Shown here in pieces: positions 43,213-51,480 of a stretch of DNA of 64,000 bases; the first letter of the stretch is position 1; each line of letters starts with the position of its first letter. The DNA is from CAWCBH01 sp963793785. GTDB taxonomy: Bacteria; Actinomycetota; Thermoleophilia; Solirubrobacterales; 70-9. The stretch spans positions 806,001 through 870,000 of the forward strand of contig CAWCBH010000003.1 in the NCBI GenBank assembly GCA_963793785.1, written 5' to 3'. Below the pieces are notes generated by a model, which saw only the letters and a list, made by a program, of their open reading frames with translations, made no database searches and was not told where the DNA came from. The position numbers were made by a program, and so were the translations under genes.

Positions 43213-43390
43213 CGACGATCGCGACGAGGCGCGACCGCGGCGATCGCGACGATGGCGACCACGGCGACGATGGCGACGACAATGATCACCGCGACGATGG
43301 CGATGACCGCGACAGCGAACGCGCGACGACGACGACCGCGACCGCGACCGCGACGACGATCGCGACCGTGGCGACGACGACGACGATTAG
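43130..43390 (+). repeat. GAC/CGC-rich low-complexity tract
   Basis: Quasi-repetitive GACGAC, GCGAC and GATGGC units code for Asp/Arg/Gly-rich peptides in three successive frames: frame of DRDGDGEDRDG near 43160, DRGDRDDGDHGDDGDD near 43231-43290, DRDRDRDDDRDRGDDDDD to the TAG at 43390. Bridging them needs extra-base removals near 43150, 43231 and 43322. Confidence 0.6.
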
Positions 43391-43406
43391 GCGCCCGGGC
43401 CACGAC

Positions 43407-43412
43407 TAGACT
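43407..43412 (+). promoter_or_regulatory. -10 box for holA
   Basis: TAGACT, 7 nt before GTG 43420. Confidence 0.55.
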
Positions 43413-43419
43413 CGCTCAG

Positions 43420-44400
43420 GTGGGCGAGATGAAGCCGGCCTACCTGATCGCCGGCGACGATTCGGCGAAGATCTCCACCGGGCGCAGTCGGCTACGACAG
43501 CGCGCCGAAGGCGAAGGCGGTGTCGCGGCGCTGCAGGTGTTTGAGCCCGCCGCCGGGAAAGGCGCTCCGGACGCGGAAGCAGTGACGGCGGCGATCTCGG
43601 CCCTCTCCCTGACCGAGTCCCGGCGTTACCTGATGGTGGACGGCGTCGAGCGCTGGCGGGAGGCGCAGACGGCAGCCGTCGCGTCGGCGATGAAGCTGAT
43701 TCCACCCGAGCTGACGATCGTCCTGATCGCCCGCGGCAAGGCGCCGCCCGCGCTTACCGCGGCGGTGACGGCTGCAGGCGGCGAGGTGCTGACCTATCAA
43801 CGGCCGCGGCCGAGGGAGATGCCGAAGCGGCTCGTCGCCACGGCGGAGCGGCTCGGCTTTCGGCTCGAGGCTGCCGCCGCGCGGCTTCTCGTCGAACGGA
43901 TGGGCAACGAGCCGTCCCGGCTCGAGCACGAGCTGGAGCGCCTTGCCTTGTGGGCCGGAGAAGCGGGAGAGGTGACGCTTGCGGACCTCGAGGCGATGGT
44001 CGCCGATACCTCCGAGGCCGCGGTCTGGGGCCTTTCGGATGCGCTCTTGGAGCGGGACCTGGCCCGCACCCTCGAGATCGCGGAGCGGCTCGTCTCCCAG
44101 GGCGAGAACGTCACCGGGCTCGTCTATGCCCTGTCCTCGCGGCTGCGAAAGGCGCAGGCGGCGCTGACCCAGCTCGAGGGGGGCGCAGCGCCGAAACAGG
44201 TCGAGGCCGGATTGGGGATGCATCCCTACGCCGCTCGGCAGCTCGTCGCCCGTCTCCGCGACACCTCGCTGGAGGAGCTGCGGCAGGCGACCGAGGCCCT
44301 CGCCGATCTGGAGGTGTGGTGCCGCGGCGGTGCCGACTACGGCGATTCGCTGGCCCTGACCCTGGCGCTGCGCCGGGCGGCGGGGGCCCCGGCCGCGTAA
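43420..44400 (+). CDS. holA: DNA polymerase III subunit delta
   Basis: 326 residues. The N-terminus KPAYLIAGDDSAKI and the helical C-terminal collar domain (ALSSRLRKAQAALTQLE, GMHPYAARQLVARLRDTSLE) match HolA. It is the clamp-loader wrench that opens the beta clamp. GTG 43420 is chosen from the box upstream; ATG 43429 is an alternative. The comEA-comEC-holA-rpsT order is common in bacteria. Confidence 0.93.
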   Translation: MGEMKPAYLIAGDDSAKISTGRSRLRQRAEGEGGVAALQVFEPAAGKGAPDAEAVTAAISALSLTESRRYLMVDGVERWREAQTAAVASAMKLIPPELTIVLIARGKAPPALTAAVTAAGGEVLTYQRPRPREMPKRLVATAERLGFRLEAAAARLLVERMGNEPSRLEHELERLALWAGEAGEVTLADLEAMVADTSEAAVWGLSDALLERDLARTLEIAERLVSQGENVTGLVYALSSRLRKAQAALTQLEGGAAPKQVEAGLGMHPYAARQLVARLRDTSLEELRQATEALADLEVWCRGGADYGDSLALTLALRRAAGAPAA

Positions 44401-44407
44401 GCGGGCG

Positions 44408-44669
44408 TCAGGATCCGGAGAGAATGCGGGCTGCGCGCGCCTTCTTGCGCGCCCCGCTGCGGCGGTGCAGCGCTCCCCGCTGGACAGCGCGGTCGATCCG
44501 CGAGACAAGTGAGCGGTGCTCGTTCTGCCGCCGTGCCGGAGTCGCCGCTCGAAACGGCGCTCTCGAGGCGGTGAAAGTGCGTCTTCACGGCGCTGGTCAG
44601 GCGTCGATTCTCCGAGCGCTCGCGGGCGCTGCGTAGGATCCGCTTCTTCTGTGAGGCTATGTTGGCCAT
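44408..44669 (-). CDS. rpsT: 30S ribosomal protein S20, apparent +1 frameshift
   Basis: ATG 44669 starts ANIASQKKRILRSARERSEN, a normal S20 beginning. After SSGDSGTAA the frame is lost. One base later the expected ending EHRSLVSRIDRAVQRGALHR and SGARKKARAARILSGS continues to TGA 44410-44408. Removing one base gives 86 residues, exactly the family length. S20 is a core 16S-binding protein, so a genuine loss is unlikely. The gene is convergent with holA. A TATAGT box on the minus strand at 44706-44711 implies a leader of about 30 nt. Confidence 0.88.
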
Positions 44670-44733
44670 CGCTTGAGCGCTGTCACCCGGCTCTGGGCGG
44701 GCGCGGACTATAGCGACAGAGGACTCTCTCAGC

Positions 44734-46332
44734 TTGGACACGCACCGAGCCCCCGACAGCCGCGAGCGGCCTGGGCGGATCGCCCGTTCGACCGCCTTCT
44801 TCTCGATCGCCACGGCGGCTTCGCGTCTCGCCGGGCTGGCCCGGGAGATCGTCGCCGCGGGCTACTTCGGCGTCAAGGGCCCGATGTCGGCCTTCACCGT
44901 CGCCTTCCAGGTTCCCAACCTGGTCCGGATGCTGTTCGCCGACGCGGCTCTGCAGCCCGCCTTCGTGCCGGTCTTCACCGAGCAGCTGGAGAAAGGCAAC
45001 CACCGCGAGGCCTTCCGGCTCGCAACGACGCTGCTGTTCACCGTTGGCCTGGCGCTGGGAGTGATCACCGCCGTGTTCGTCCTCTGCGCCGGCCTGATCA
45101 TGCCCATCTTCGCGCCCGGCTTCGGCCCGGAGCTGGAGGACCTGACGATCGCGCTGTCGCAGTTGCTGTTCCCGATTCTGATCCTGCTCGGCCTGACCGG
45201 GGTCGTGGTCGGAATCCTCAACAGCTACGACCGCTTCGGCGCCTTCGCGATCTCACCGCTGTTCTGGAACCTGACCATCATCGGAACCCTGGTCGCGCTG
45301 GCGCCGGCGTTCTCCGAGGAGGACCGGATCTACGCCTACGCGATCGGCATCCTCGCCGGTACGGTCGTGCAGCTGCTGATCCCGGCCTGGGACCTCAGGC
45401 ACACGCCGTTCCGAATGACCCGCAGTCGCGATTGGCGGGCGCCCTGGCGCAACCCGCAGGTGCGCCGGGTGCTGCTGCTGATGCTGCCGGTGACGATCAG
45501 CCTCGGGCTGATCAACTTCAACCTGCTGGTCAACAGCATCTTCGGCAGCCTCGTCTCCGACCGCGGTCCGGCGGCGATCGACAAGGCCTTCCGCATCTAC
45601 CAGCTGCCGCAGGGGATCTTCTCGGTCGCGATCGCAACGGTTCTCTTCCCGACCCTGGCCCGGTATGCCGCCCGTGGAGCCCACGCCGACCTGCGGGCGA
45701 CGATGGCGAACGGGATGCGCCAGATCAACTTCGTCCTGATTCCCGCGGCGGCGGCGATCCTGGTCCTCTCGGAACCGATGATCAGGCTGGTCTATGAGCG
45801 GGGCGAGTTCGATGCCTCGCAGACCGAGCTGGTGGCGGGGGCGCTGTTCTGGTTCGCCTTCTCGCTGCCGACGAACGGCCTGTTCCTGCTGCTGACGCGC
45901 ACCTTCTTCAGCCTCCAGCGACCCTGGCTGCCAACCGCGATCGCGGCCGCGAACCTGGCGCTGACTGCCCTCGCATCGTTGGTCCTCTACGAGCCATACG
46001 GGATCGACGGCATCGTCGCTGCGACGGCGATCGCAACCGCTGCGAGCGTCGCGGCCCAATGCGTGATCCTGCGCCGCGAGCTCGACGGCCTCGAGCTGGG
46101 CCGGCTGCTGGACGCGACGGCTCGCGTCGCCGTCGCCTCGCTGGCGCTGGCGGCGGCCGCCTACGGCGCCTGGGAGCTTCTCGACGACGCCCTCGGGCGA
46201 TCGCTGGGCGGTCAGCTCGCCTCCGTGTCGGTTGCGCTCGGCCTCGGCGGGATCGTCTATCTGGTCGCCGCCAGGCTGCTGCGGGTGCGGGAGCTCGAGC
46301 AGATCATGCGCCTGCTCCGGCGACGGGGCTGA
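44734..46332 (+). CDS. murJ: MurJ (MviN) lipid II flippase
   Basis: 532 residues, about 14 membrane helices, MOP superfamily. Signatures are STAFFSIATAASRLAGLARE, SAFTVAFQVPNLVRMLFADA, ALQPAFVPVFTEQ and the later IRLVYERGEFDASQT. It moves lipid II across the membrane for wall synthesis. TTG start at 44734 follows GAGG at about 11 nt, so the exact start is less certain than the gene. It is divergent from rpsT. Confidence 0.95.
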   Translation: MDTHRAPDSRERPGRIARSTAFFSIATAASRLAGLAREIVAAGYFGVKGPMSAFTVAFQVPNLVRMLFADAALQPAFVPVFTEQLEKGNHREAFRLATTLLFTVGLALGVITAVFVLCAGLIMPIFAPGFGPELEDLTIALSQLLFPILILLGLTGVVVGILNSYDRFGAFAISPLFWNLTIIGTLVALAPAFSEEDRIYAYAIGILAGTVVQLLIPAWDLRHTPFRMTRSRDWRAPWRNPQVRRVLLLMLPVTISLGLINFNLLVNSIFGSLVSDRGPAAIDKAFRIYQLPQGIFSVAIATVLFPTLARYAARGAHADLRATMANGMRQINFVLIPAAAAILVLSEPMIRLVYERGEFDASQTELVAGALFWFAFSLPTNGLFLLLTRTFFSLQRPWLPTAIAAANLALTALASLVLYEPYGIDGIVAATAIATAASVAAQCVILRRELDGLELGRLLDATARVAVASLALAAAAYGAWELLDDALGRSLGGQLASVSVALGLGGIVYLVAARLLRVRELEQIMRLLRRRG

Positions 46333-46341
46333 GCAGCGCAA

Positions 46342-48396
46342 GTGCTGGAGCTCCCCGACTACCTGCTCGGCGCCGGCCAGCTGCTGGCGATCGCGGCGGC
46401 GTCGCTGCTTGCGGGCGTGCGGGTGCGCTCGCGGCTGCTGCCGTCCTGGACCGGGCCCCCCGCCTGGCTGGCCACCGCGGTCGTCGCGGTGGCTCTCGTC
46501 GTCGTGGTCGCAGAGCTGCTGGGGACGCTGGGACTGTTCGACGGCCCCTGGATGATCCTCGGGCTCGGCGCCGCCGCGATCGCCGCCTGGCGGCTGCCGA
46601 TCGCGGCCTCCGACGCCGGTCTGCCGCCGGCGCCGGATCCTGGCCGCGGGGCCCGGCTGATCGGGCTGCTGATCGCGGCAGTGGCGGTCGCTCACTTCAC
46701 GATCGGCTTGCGCTTGCGCCTCAGCACCGGCATGACCGGCTTCGATACGACCTGGTACCACGCACCTTTCGCGGCCGGCTTCGCCCAGAGCGGCAACACG
46801 TTCGACATCCAGTTCATCGCCCCGCAGTTCCTGGCCTGGTTCTACCCGCAGAACGCGGAGCTCTTCCACGCCGTCGGCATGCTGACCTTCGAGCGCGACC
46901 TGCTGTCGCCGTTCTTGAACCTGGCTTGGCTCGGTGCCTGCCTGCTCGCCGCCTGGTGCATCGGGCGCCCGTTCGGAGTCGGCCCCGCTTCGCTGGCCGG
47001 GGCGGCGATCGTGCTTGGCAGCGGAGCGTTCGCCGACCAGGCCGGCGAGGCCCGCAACGACCTCGCCGCCACCTTCTTCGTCCTCGCCGCGGTGGCGATC
47101 GCCGTCAACGCCCACCCACGGCAGACCGGGCAGCCGCTCTCGATGCCGGCGCTGGCTCTCTGCGCTCTCTGTGCGGGACTTGCTGCGGGTACGAAGCTGA
47201 ACTTCGTGCCTGTCGCGGCGGTGATCGTCGCCGGCCTCTGCCTCCTGGCCGTCGGGCGGCGGCGCCGGGCATTCGGCGTCGGCGTCGCGATGGCGCTGCT
47301 CGGTGGGGGTTACTGGTACCTGCGCAACCTGGCTGCGGCGGGCAGCCCGCTCCCCTGGAGCGAGCAGCTCGGGCCGCTGGAGCTACCCGGACCGGATCAG
47401 GAGATCGGGGGTCGCGAGGGCCACAACGTAGTCGGCTACCTGACCGACGGCGCGATCTGGGCCGACTGGCTGGGGCCGGGGCTGAAGGAGGGATTCGGCC
47501 TGCTGTGGCCGCTGCTGCTTGCGCTGGCGGCGGCCGCATTCCTGGCCGGCGCCTGGAGGCGATCGGAGCCGGCCCTGCGGCTGGCGTCGGCGGCCGGGCT
47601 CGCCCTGCTGGTCTCCTGGCTTCTCGGTCCGACCTCCGCCTCGGGTCCGGACGGGACTCCGCTGGGCTTCGTTTCCGGCCTCCGCTATCTGGCCCCGGCG
47701 CTGGCCCTCGGCTTCGCTTTGCTGCCCACGCTTCCGGCACTGCGCGGGCCCGATGCCCGCTGGGCGGTGCTCGCCGTGGCCGCGATCCTGCTCCCTTTCA
47801 CCGCCGCCTCCGGCACCCCGTGGTATTCGAGCTATCTGCCGGTCGCGGTGCTGACGGGGGCCGCGTTTGCGGCCGGCGCCGCGGTCCTGATGTCGGCCCG
47901 GGTTCGCTCGCTCGGCCTCGCTGCTACGGCGGCCCTGTGCGCGGCGGCGATCGGCGTCGTGGTGATCGCCGGCGACCGGATCCAGCGGACCTACCTGGAC
48001 AACCGCTACGCCAATCCGGAGTTCTCGGTCCCCGGGCTCGACGCAGCCTTCAGCTGGGCTCGTTCGATCTCCGGAGCCCGGATCGCGACGACCGCAACGC
48101 GGCAGTACCCGCTCTTCGGCACCGACCTCTCGAATCGGGTCCGGTTCGTCGGCCTCGAACGCCCGCAGGCGGGGTTCGTCCGCCCGCCGAACTGCCGCAG
48201 CTGGCGCCGTGCCATCAACTCCGGCGAGTTCGACTACGTTGTCGCGACGCTGGACCGCTTCCAGCCAGGCAGGCCGCCCTATCCTCGTGAGGCGGCGTGG
48301 ACGGCCGGCGACCCCGACGCCGAAGTCGTCCTGCGCAAGCCGCCGACCGTGGTCTTCGAGCTCGACGGCCGGCTGGACCCTTCGGGTTGCCCATGA
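46342..48396 (+). CDS. GT39/GT-C-like integral membrane glycosyltransferase
   Basis: 684 residues with about 12 or more hydrophobic helices. The first extracytoplasmic loop carries TGMTGFDTTWYHAPFAAGFA, where an acidic residue of the GT-C type would be expected (Asp in GFDTTWYH). A smaller C-terminal soluble part follows (RIATTATRQYPLFGTDLSNR). It resembles polyprenyl-phosphate-sugar-dependent transferases of the PMT_2/GT39 type. Substrate unknown. Starts 9 nt after murJ; its TGA overlaps the lepA ATG (ATGA). Confidence 0.7.
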   Translation: MLELPDYLLGAGQLLAIAAASLLAGVRVRSRLLPSWTGPPAWLATAVVAVALVVVVAELLGTLGLFDGPWMILGLGAAAIAAWRLPIAASDAGLPPAPDPGRGARLIGLLIAAVAVAHFTIGLRLRLSTGMTGFDTTWYHAPFAAGFAQSGNTFDIQFIAPQFLAWFYPQNAELFHAVGMLTFERDLLSPFLNLAWLGACLLAAWCIGRPFGVGPASLAGAAIVLGSGAFADQAGEARNDLAATFFVLAAVAIAVNAHPRQTGQPLSMPALALCALCAGLAAGTKLNFVPVAAVIVAGLCLLAVGRRRRAFGVGVAMALLGGGYWYLRNLAAAGSPLPWSEQLGPLELPGPDQEIGGREGHNVVGYLTDGAIWADWLGPGLKEGFGLLWPLLLALAAAAFLAGAWRRSEPALRLASAAGLALLVSWLLGPTSASGPDGTPLGFVSGLRYLAPALALGFALLPTLPALRGPDARWAVLAVAAILLPFTAASGTPWYSSYLPVAVLTGAAFAAGAAVLMSARVRSLGLAATAALCAAAIGVVVIAGDRIQRTYLDNRYANPEFSVPGLDAAFSWARSISGARIATTATRQYPLFGTDLSNRVRFVGLERPQAGFVRPPNCRSWRRAINSGEFDYVVATLDRFQPGRPPYPREAAWTAGDPDAEVVLRKPPTVVFELDGRLDPSGCP

Positions 48397-50186
48397 AGCA
48401 GATCCGCAACTTCTCGATCATCGCCCACATCGACCACGGCAAGTCGACGCTCGCCGACCGCATCCTCGAGATCACCGGCGCCATCGACCCGAAGAAGATG
48501 CGTGCCCAGGTCCTCGACTCGATGGATCTCGAGCGCGAGCGGGGGATCACGATCAAGGCCCAGGCCGTGCGGGTCGACTACCGGGCCTCCGACGGTCAGA
48601 CCTATCACCTGCACCTGATCGACACCCCCGGGCACGTCGATTTCTCCTACGAGGTGTCGCGCAGCCTCGCCGCCTGCGAGGGGGCGCTGCTGGTCGTCGA
48701 CGCGGCGCAGGGTGTCGAGGCCCAGACCGTCGCCAACACCTATCTGGCGGTCGAGAACGGCCTGGAGCTGATTCCGGTCCTCAACAAGGTCGACCTGCCC
48801 GGCGCCGACCCCGAGCGCGTGGCCGGTGAGATCACCGACCTGCTCGGGGGGGATCCGGCCGAGGTGATGCGGATCTCGGCCAAGACCGGGGAGGGGGTGA
48901 TCGAGGTGCTGGAGGCGATCGTCGAGCGGATTCCGCCTCCGGCCGGCGAACCGGAGGCGCCGGCGCGGGCGCTGATCTTCGACTCCGAGTTCGACCAGTA
49001 CCGAGGCGTCATCGCCTACGTGCGGATGGTCGACGGCGTGTTCGGCAAGCGCGAGCCGATCCTTGCGATGCAGGCCGGGACCGAAGCCGACATCGACGAC
49101 ATCGGGTTCTTTCGCCCCCAGATGGCTCCGGCGCAGGCGATGGCCGCCGGCGAGGTCGGTTACGTGATCACCGGCGTCAAGGACGTCGCCAAGATGCGCG
49201 TCGGCGACACCCTGACGGCCCGCGCCCGCCCCGCCTCGGTGGCCCTGGAGGGATACCGGGAGGTGAAGCCGATGGTCTTCTGCGGCCTGTTCCCGATCGA
49301 CACCGATCGCTATGCCGACCTGCGCGATGCGCTCGAGAAGCTGGCCCTGAACGACGCCGCCCTCTCTTATGAGCCAGAGACCTCCGACGCCCTCGGCTTC
49401 GGCTTTCGCTGCGGCTTTCTCGGCCTGTTGCACATGGAGATCGTGCGCGAGCGCCTGGAGCGCGAGTACGACCTCGAGCTTCTGGCGACGACGCCGACCG
49501 TCAGCTACCGGTGCCACCTCGCCGAGGGCGAGGTCGTCGAGGTGCACAGCCCGACCGAGATGCCGGACCCGGCCGGGATCGCAGAGATCCATGAGCCCTA
49601 CATCCGCGCCACGATCATCGCCCCCGCCGAGTACGTCGGAGCGGTGATGGAGCTCTGCCAGGGTCGCCGCGGTACGCATGTCGACATGCATTACCTGAGC
49701 CCGCAACGCGTCCAGATTCGCTACGACCTGCCGCTGGCGGAGATCGTTCTCGACTTCTTCGACCTGCTCAAGTCCTCGACGCGGGGATACGCGTCGCTGG
49801 ACTACGAGCAAGCCGGCAGCCAGGCGTCCGACCTGGTCAAGCTCGACATCCTGCTGGCCGGGGAGAAGGTCGACGCCCTCTCGATGATCGTCCACCGCGA
49901 CTTCGCCTACGACGCCGGCAAGTCCCTGGTCGAGCGTCTGCGCAAGACTATTCCCAGGCAACTGTTCGACATACCCGTTCAGGCCGCGGTCGGCTCCCGA
50001 GTCCTTTCACGCGAGACGGTCAAGGCGCTCCGCAAGGACGTCACCGCGAAGCTCTACGGCGGCGACGTGACCCGGAAGCGGAAGCTGCTCGAGAAGCAGA
50101 AGAAGGGGAAGAAGCGCATGAAGCAGGTGGGCTCGGTCGAGGTACCTCAGGAGGCGTTCCTGGCCGTGCTCGAGATCGATGAGTAG
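48393..50186 (+). CDS. lepA: Elongation factor 4 (LepA)
   Basis: 597 residues from ATG 48393. G1 is AHIDHGKST, G2 RERGITI, G3 DTPGHVDF, G4 NKVD. Domain II, an EF-G-like domain (VMELCQGRRGTHVDMHYL) and the LepA-specific C-terminal domain (ending LAVLEIDE) follow. It is a ribosome-bound translational GTPase. The start is set by homology: the product should begin KQIRNFSIIAHIDHGKST. The ATG overlaps the stop of the membrane transferase. Confidence 0.97.
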   Translation: MKQIRNFSIIAHIDHGKSTLADRILEITGAIDPKKMRAQVLDSMDLERERGITIKAQAVRVDYRASDGQTYHLHLIDTPGHVDFSYEVSRSLAACEGALLVVDAAQGVEAQTVANTYLAVENGLELIPVLNKVDLPGADPERVAGEITDLLGGDPAEVMRISAKTGEGVIEVLEAIVERIPPPAGEPEAPARALIFDSEFDQYRGVIAYVRMVDGVFGKREPILAMQAGTEADIDDIGFFRPQMAPAQAMAAGEVGYVITGVKDVAKMRVGDTLTARARPASVALEGYREVKPMVFCGLFPIDTDRYADLRDALEKLALNDAALSYEPETSDALGFGFRCGFLGLLHMEIVRERLEREYDLELLATTPTVSYRCHLAEGEVVEVHSPTEMPDPAGIAEIHEPYIRATIIAPAEYVGAVMELCQGRRGTHVDMHYLSPQRVQIRYDLPLAEIVLDFFDLLKSSTRGYASLDYEQAGSQASDLVKLDILLAGEKVDALSMIVHRDFAYDAGKSLVERLRKTIPRQLFDIPVQAAVGSRVLSRETVKALRKDVTAKLYGGDVTRKRKLLEKQKKGKKRMKQVGSVEVPQEAFLAVLEIDE

Positions 50187-50613
50187 CGAGGCCGAGGCCC
50201 GACGGGCACGGCACAACGTGGAGCTGTTCGAGCAGGGGCTGGCCGCGTTCGCCGAGCGTGGTGCGGAGGCGCTGGTGGACCTGCTCGACCCCGAGGTGGA
50301 GATCCACTCGTCGCCGGAACTGGCGAACGCGGGCGACTTTCACGGCGTCGGCGGATACAAGCGCTGGACCGCGCGCTGGTTCGATGCCTGGGAGGACTAC
50401 GAGCTGCACGCGGAGCTGATCGAGCCGGTCGGCGAGCGCCACGTCGTCGCCAGCTGCCGCCAGCGCGCGCGCGGCCGGTCGAGCGGAGCCGAGGTGGAGA
50501 TGAAGCTCGCCTACATGGTCGAGATCCTCGCCGGCCACATCGTCCGCTTCCACCTCTACTCGAGCCGCCCTGAAGGCCTCGCCGAGGCTCGCCGGGCCGA
50601 GGGCATCGATTAG
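50179..50613 (+). CDS. NTF2-like/SnoaL-type protein
   Basis: 144 residues with the cone-shaped SnoaL/NTF2 fold pattern: NVELFEQGLAAFAERGAEAL, VDLLDPEVEIHSSPEL, FHGVGGYKRWTARWFDAWED and AYMVEILAGHIVRFHLYSSR. Ligand or enzyme activity unknown. The ATG lies inside the last codons of lepA, so it is coupled to it. Confidence 0.8.
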   Translation: MSSEAEARRARHNVELFEQGLAAFAERGAEALVDLLDPEVEIHSSPELANAGDFHGVGGYKRWTARWFDAWEDYELHAELIEPVGERHVVASCRQRARGRSSGAEVEMKLAYMVEILAGHIVRFHLYSSRPEGLAEARRAEGID

Positions 50614-50616
50614 ATT
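50611..50616 (+). promoter_or_regulatory. -10 box overlapping a stop codon
   Basis: TAGATT, whose first three bases are the TAG of the preceding gene, 7 nt before ATG 50624. Confidence 0.5.
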
Positions 50617-50623
50617 TCGCCCC

Positions 50624-51064
50624 ATGGCGGTGGCGACAGACGCGGTCGGCAAGCAGTGGCCGGCGGCGACATATCAGGCAAGCAGGGCGAAGATCGCCGA
50701 GTACGCGACTGTGATCGGCATCGCCGAGCCGATCCACTTCGAGGTGGAGACAGCCTTGGCGGCGGGATTTCGCGAAGTCGTCGCGCCACCGATGTTCTGC
50801 GTCGTCTACAGCGCCCCGGCGATGGGCCCGGCGATCCTCGATCCCGACGTCGGTATCAACCTCGCCGCGATGGTGCACGGCTCGCAGCAGTTCGAGTGGG
50901 GCGAGCCGGTCTGCTCGGGCGACGAGATCACGACCACGCCGCGTTGCGCGGAGATCTACGAGAAGGACGGCAAGGCTTTCTACGTGTTCGAGAGCGTCTC
51001 CACGAATCAGGACGGCGAGATGACGGTAAAGGGCACCTGGACCAACATCGTCAGGGGGGTGTGA
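50624..51064 (+). CDS. HadA-like dehydratase subunit (MaoC N-terminal/FAS1-type hotdog)
   Basis: 146 residues, hotdog fold without the catalytic hydratase motif. Segments GKQWPAATYQASRAKIAEYA, FREVVAPPMFCVVYSAPAMG and QQFEWGEPVCSGDEITTTP match the non-catalytic partner of mycobacterial HadAB-type hydroxyacyl dehydratases. It probably stabilises the catalytic subunit encoded next. Confidence 0.82.
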   Translation: MAVATDAVGKQWPAATYQASRAKIAEYATVIGIAEPIHFEVETALAAGFREVVAPPMFCVVYSAPAMGPAILDPDVGINLAAMVHGSQQFEWGEPVCSGDEITTTPRCAEIYEKDGKAFYVFESVSTNQDGEMTVKGTWTNIVRGV

Positions 51065-51065
51065 G

Positions 51066-51470
51066 ATGGCCGGGCTGAGCAGCGGCGAATCGATCGAGGA
51101 GCTTCGAGTGACGCCGGACAAGTACCTGCCGCATCGCTATGCGGGGGCGTCGGGCGACTTCAACCCGATTCACCTCGACCCCGAGTTCGCGAAGGCGGTC
51201 GGGCTGCCGAACAACATCCTCCACGGGCTCTACATGATGGGGCTGGTCGCGCGGGCCAATGCCGCCGCAGCCGGGGGCGATCCCCGGGCGCTGAAGCGGC
51301 TCTCGGTCCAGTTCCGGGGCATGGGTGCGCCGGAGCAGGAGATCGTCGTCACCGGCACCGTCAAGGACGTGAACGGGGACCGGGTCGTCGTCGACACGGT
51401 CGCAGCCCAGGGCGACAACCAGGTGATCCGCAACGCCGAAGCCGAGCTTCACCTCGCCCGCTCTTCCTAA
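51066..51470 (+). CDS. HadB-like MaoC (R)-hydratase/dehydratase
   Basis: 134 residues, catalytic hotdog subunit. The hydratase-2 motif is complete: YAGASGDFNPIHLDPEFAKA with the catalytic Asp and His, then NNILHGLYMMG. It dehydrates 3-hydroxyacyl thioesters or hydrates enoyl thioesters. It starts one base after the HadA-like gene and presumably forms a heterodimer with it. The acyl chain length is unknown. Confidence 0.86.
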   Translation: MAGLSSGESIEELRVTPDKYLPHRYAGASGDFNPIHLDPEFAKAVGLPNNILHGLYMMGLVARANAAAAGGDPRALKRLSVQFRGMGAPEQEIVVTGTVKDVNGDRVVVDTVAAQGDNQVIRNAEAELHLARSS

Positions 51471-51473
51471 GAT
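51468..51473 (+). promoter_or_regulatory. -10 box overlapping a stop codon, for hrcA
   Basis: TAAGAT, whose TAA is the stop of the hydratase gene, 7 nt before GTG 51481. No CIRCE repeat is visible in the 100 bases upstream. Confidence 0.5.
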
Positions 51474-51480
51474 TGAGGGT

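Noticed and set aside
44408..44669. Programmed frameshifting in rpsT
   Set aside because: No slippery heptamer or downstream structure is evident, and the same +1 defect occurs in unrelated genes, so an assembly error is simpler.
46059..48290. 743-codon open frame overlapping murJ and the membrane transferase
   Set aside because: The product is Arg/Ala/Gly-rich noise; the overlapping frame has clear membrane helices and is the real gene.
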